Source: an uncultured Aliarcobacter sp.
Lineage (GTDB): Bacteria > Campylobacterota > Campylobacteria > Campylobacterales > Arcobacteraceae
DNA: 6,139 nucleotides
Reading direction: 5' to 3'
Assembly (NCBI GenBank): GCA_947629065.1
Contig: CANRCH010000104.1
Coordinates: 1 to 6,139, forward strand
Shown: positions 5,861 to 6,139 of the stretch, piece after piece
Position numbering within the stretch: the first letter of the stretch is position 1
Layout: each line of letters begins with the position of its first letter
The notes under the pieces: model-generated
What the model was told of the DNA's origin: nothing
Seen by the model: only the letters and a program-made list of their open reading frames with translations
Database searches by the model: none
Made by a program: the position numbers and the translations under genes

Positions 5861-6139
5861 CTTAAACTTCAAAGTCAAATCTTTATACTCTTTTAGAGTA
5901 TTTTCTAAATTTGCAAGAAAAATCTCAGGTGCATATATAAGTAGGTCATTTATAGCGTGAAATCTATCTTTTGGAATCTCTATTTTTGCCTTTGATTCAG
6001 GGCAAATTTTTTCTTTTATTAACTCTTTTTCTTCATTTGAAATATCTTTTAGAATATGTTTTAAATAGTTTTTCCTAGCCCTACTACTATCATCAAAAAG
6101 CACTTGTTCAGGTACATCTAGTGCTTCTGCTATATATGG
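5855..6139 (-). CDS. C-terminal part of a probable helix-turn-helix regulator (5' end outside window)
   Basis: The - strand frame is open from the right edge to the TAG at 5857-5855, giving 94 visible residues. A GTG at 6103 could be taken as a start, but the frame continues upstream through YIAEALDVPEQVLF, which looks like the last helix of a Cro/C1 (XRE) DNA-binding domain, so the true start is beyond the window. After that come a charged helical stretch (about residues 18-45, rich in Lys and Glu), one cysteine in ICPESK, and a helical Lys-rich tail. No enzyme motif or membrane segment is visible. The likely role is a small cytoplasmic transcription regulator whose target is unknown; the domain call rests on about 15 residues. 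The gene ends one base from the murG stop, converging with it, so it is not part of the ftsW-murG unit. Confidence 0.7.
   Translation of the reverse strand, partial: PYIAEALDVPEQVLFDDSSRARKNYLKHILKDISNEEKELIKEKICPESKAKIEIPKDRFHAINDLLIYAPEIFLANLENTLKEYKDLTLKFKK

Noticed and set aside
1..6139. A defence, mobile or otherwise undescribed gene system
   Set aside because: Every gene but the partial one at the right edge belongs to a well-known core family, composition is even throughout, and there are no transposases, integrases, repeat arrays or unknown large proteins.

Overview
This is an AT-rich, gene-dense window of ordinary bacterial core genome. It most likely comes from the Campylobacterota, probably an Arcobacter-like member. 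That is inferred from the strong A/T bias at third codon positions, the Lys/Ile/Asn/Phe-rich proteins, the MurG start motif GGGTGGHL followed by a non-proline, and the scattered remnants of the division and cell-wall (dcw) cluster. No marker gene (rRNA, for example) is present to confirm this. I see no mobile element, CRISPR array, tRNA or obvious foreign segment, and no stretch longer than about 35 bases without a gene.

Layout, left to right. (1) Bases 1-1166 hold the C-terminal about 387 residues of a siroheme/[4Fe-4S] nitrite/sulfite reductase on the + strand, cut by the left edge. (2) A 10-bp perfect hairpin at 1151-1175 overlaps its stop codon and probably terminates transcription from both sides. 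(3) On the - strand lies a two-gene unit transcribed leftward: ftsI (1714-3570), the septal class B penicillin-binding protein, then a cytosolic cyclophilin prolyl isomerase (1198-1704) only 9 bases downstream. (4) Between ftsI and ftsW is a 28-base gap with a perfectly palindromic ATTATATAAT, which reads as a TATAAT -10 element on both strands. (5) On the + strand lie ftsW (3599-4834) and murG (4831-5853), overlapping by 4 bases with a TTG start for murG. (6) One base beyond the murG stop, on the - strand, ends a gene cut by the right edge (5855-6139), probably a small helix-turn-helix regulator.

Functionally the core of the window is septal peptidoglycan synthesis. MurG makes lipid II at the inner face of the membrane, FtsW (a SEDS glycosyltransferase) polymerises it outside, and FtsI crosslinks the strands. 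FtsW and FtsI work as a complex, and here their genes start head-to-head and may share one bidirectional promoter. The reductase and the regulator fragment look like unrelated neighbours.

I did not find an undescribed system. The points most worth a second look are the symmetric promoter with a possibly leaderless ftsW mRNA, a perfect 26-bp palindrome inside murG, and a CxxxC motif in the usually cluster-less first half of the reductase.
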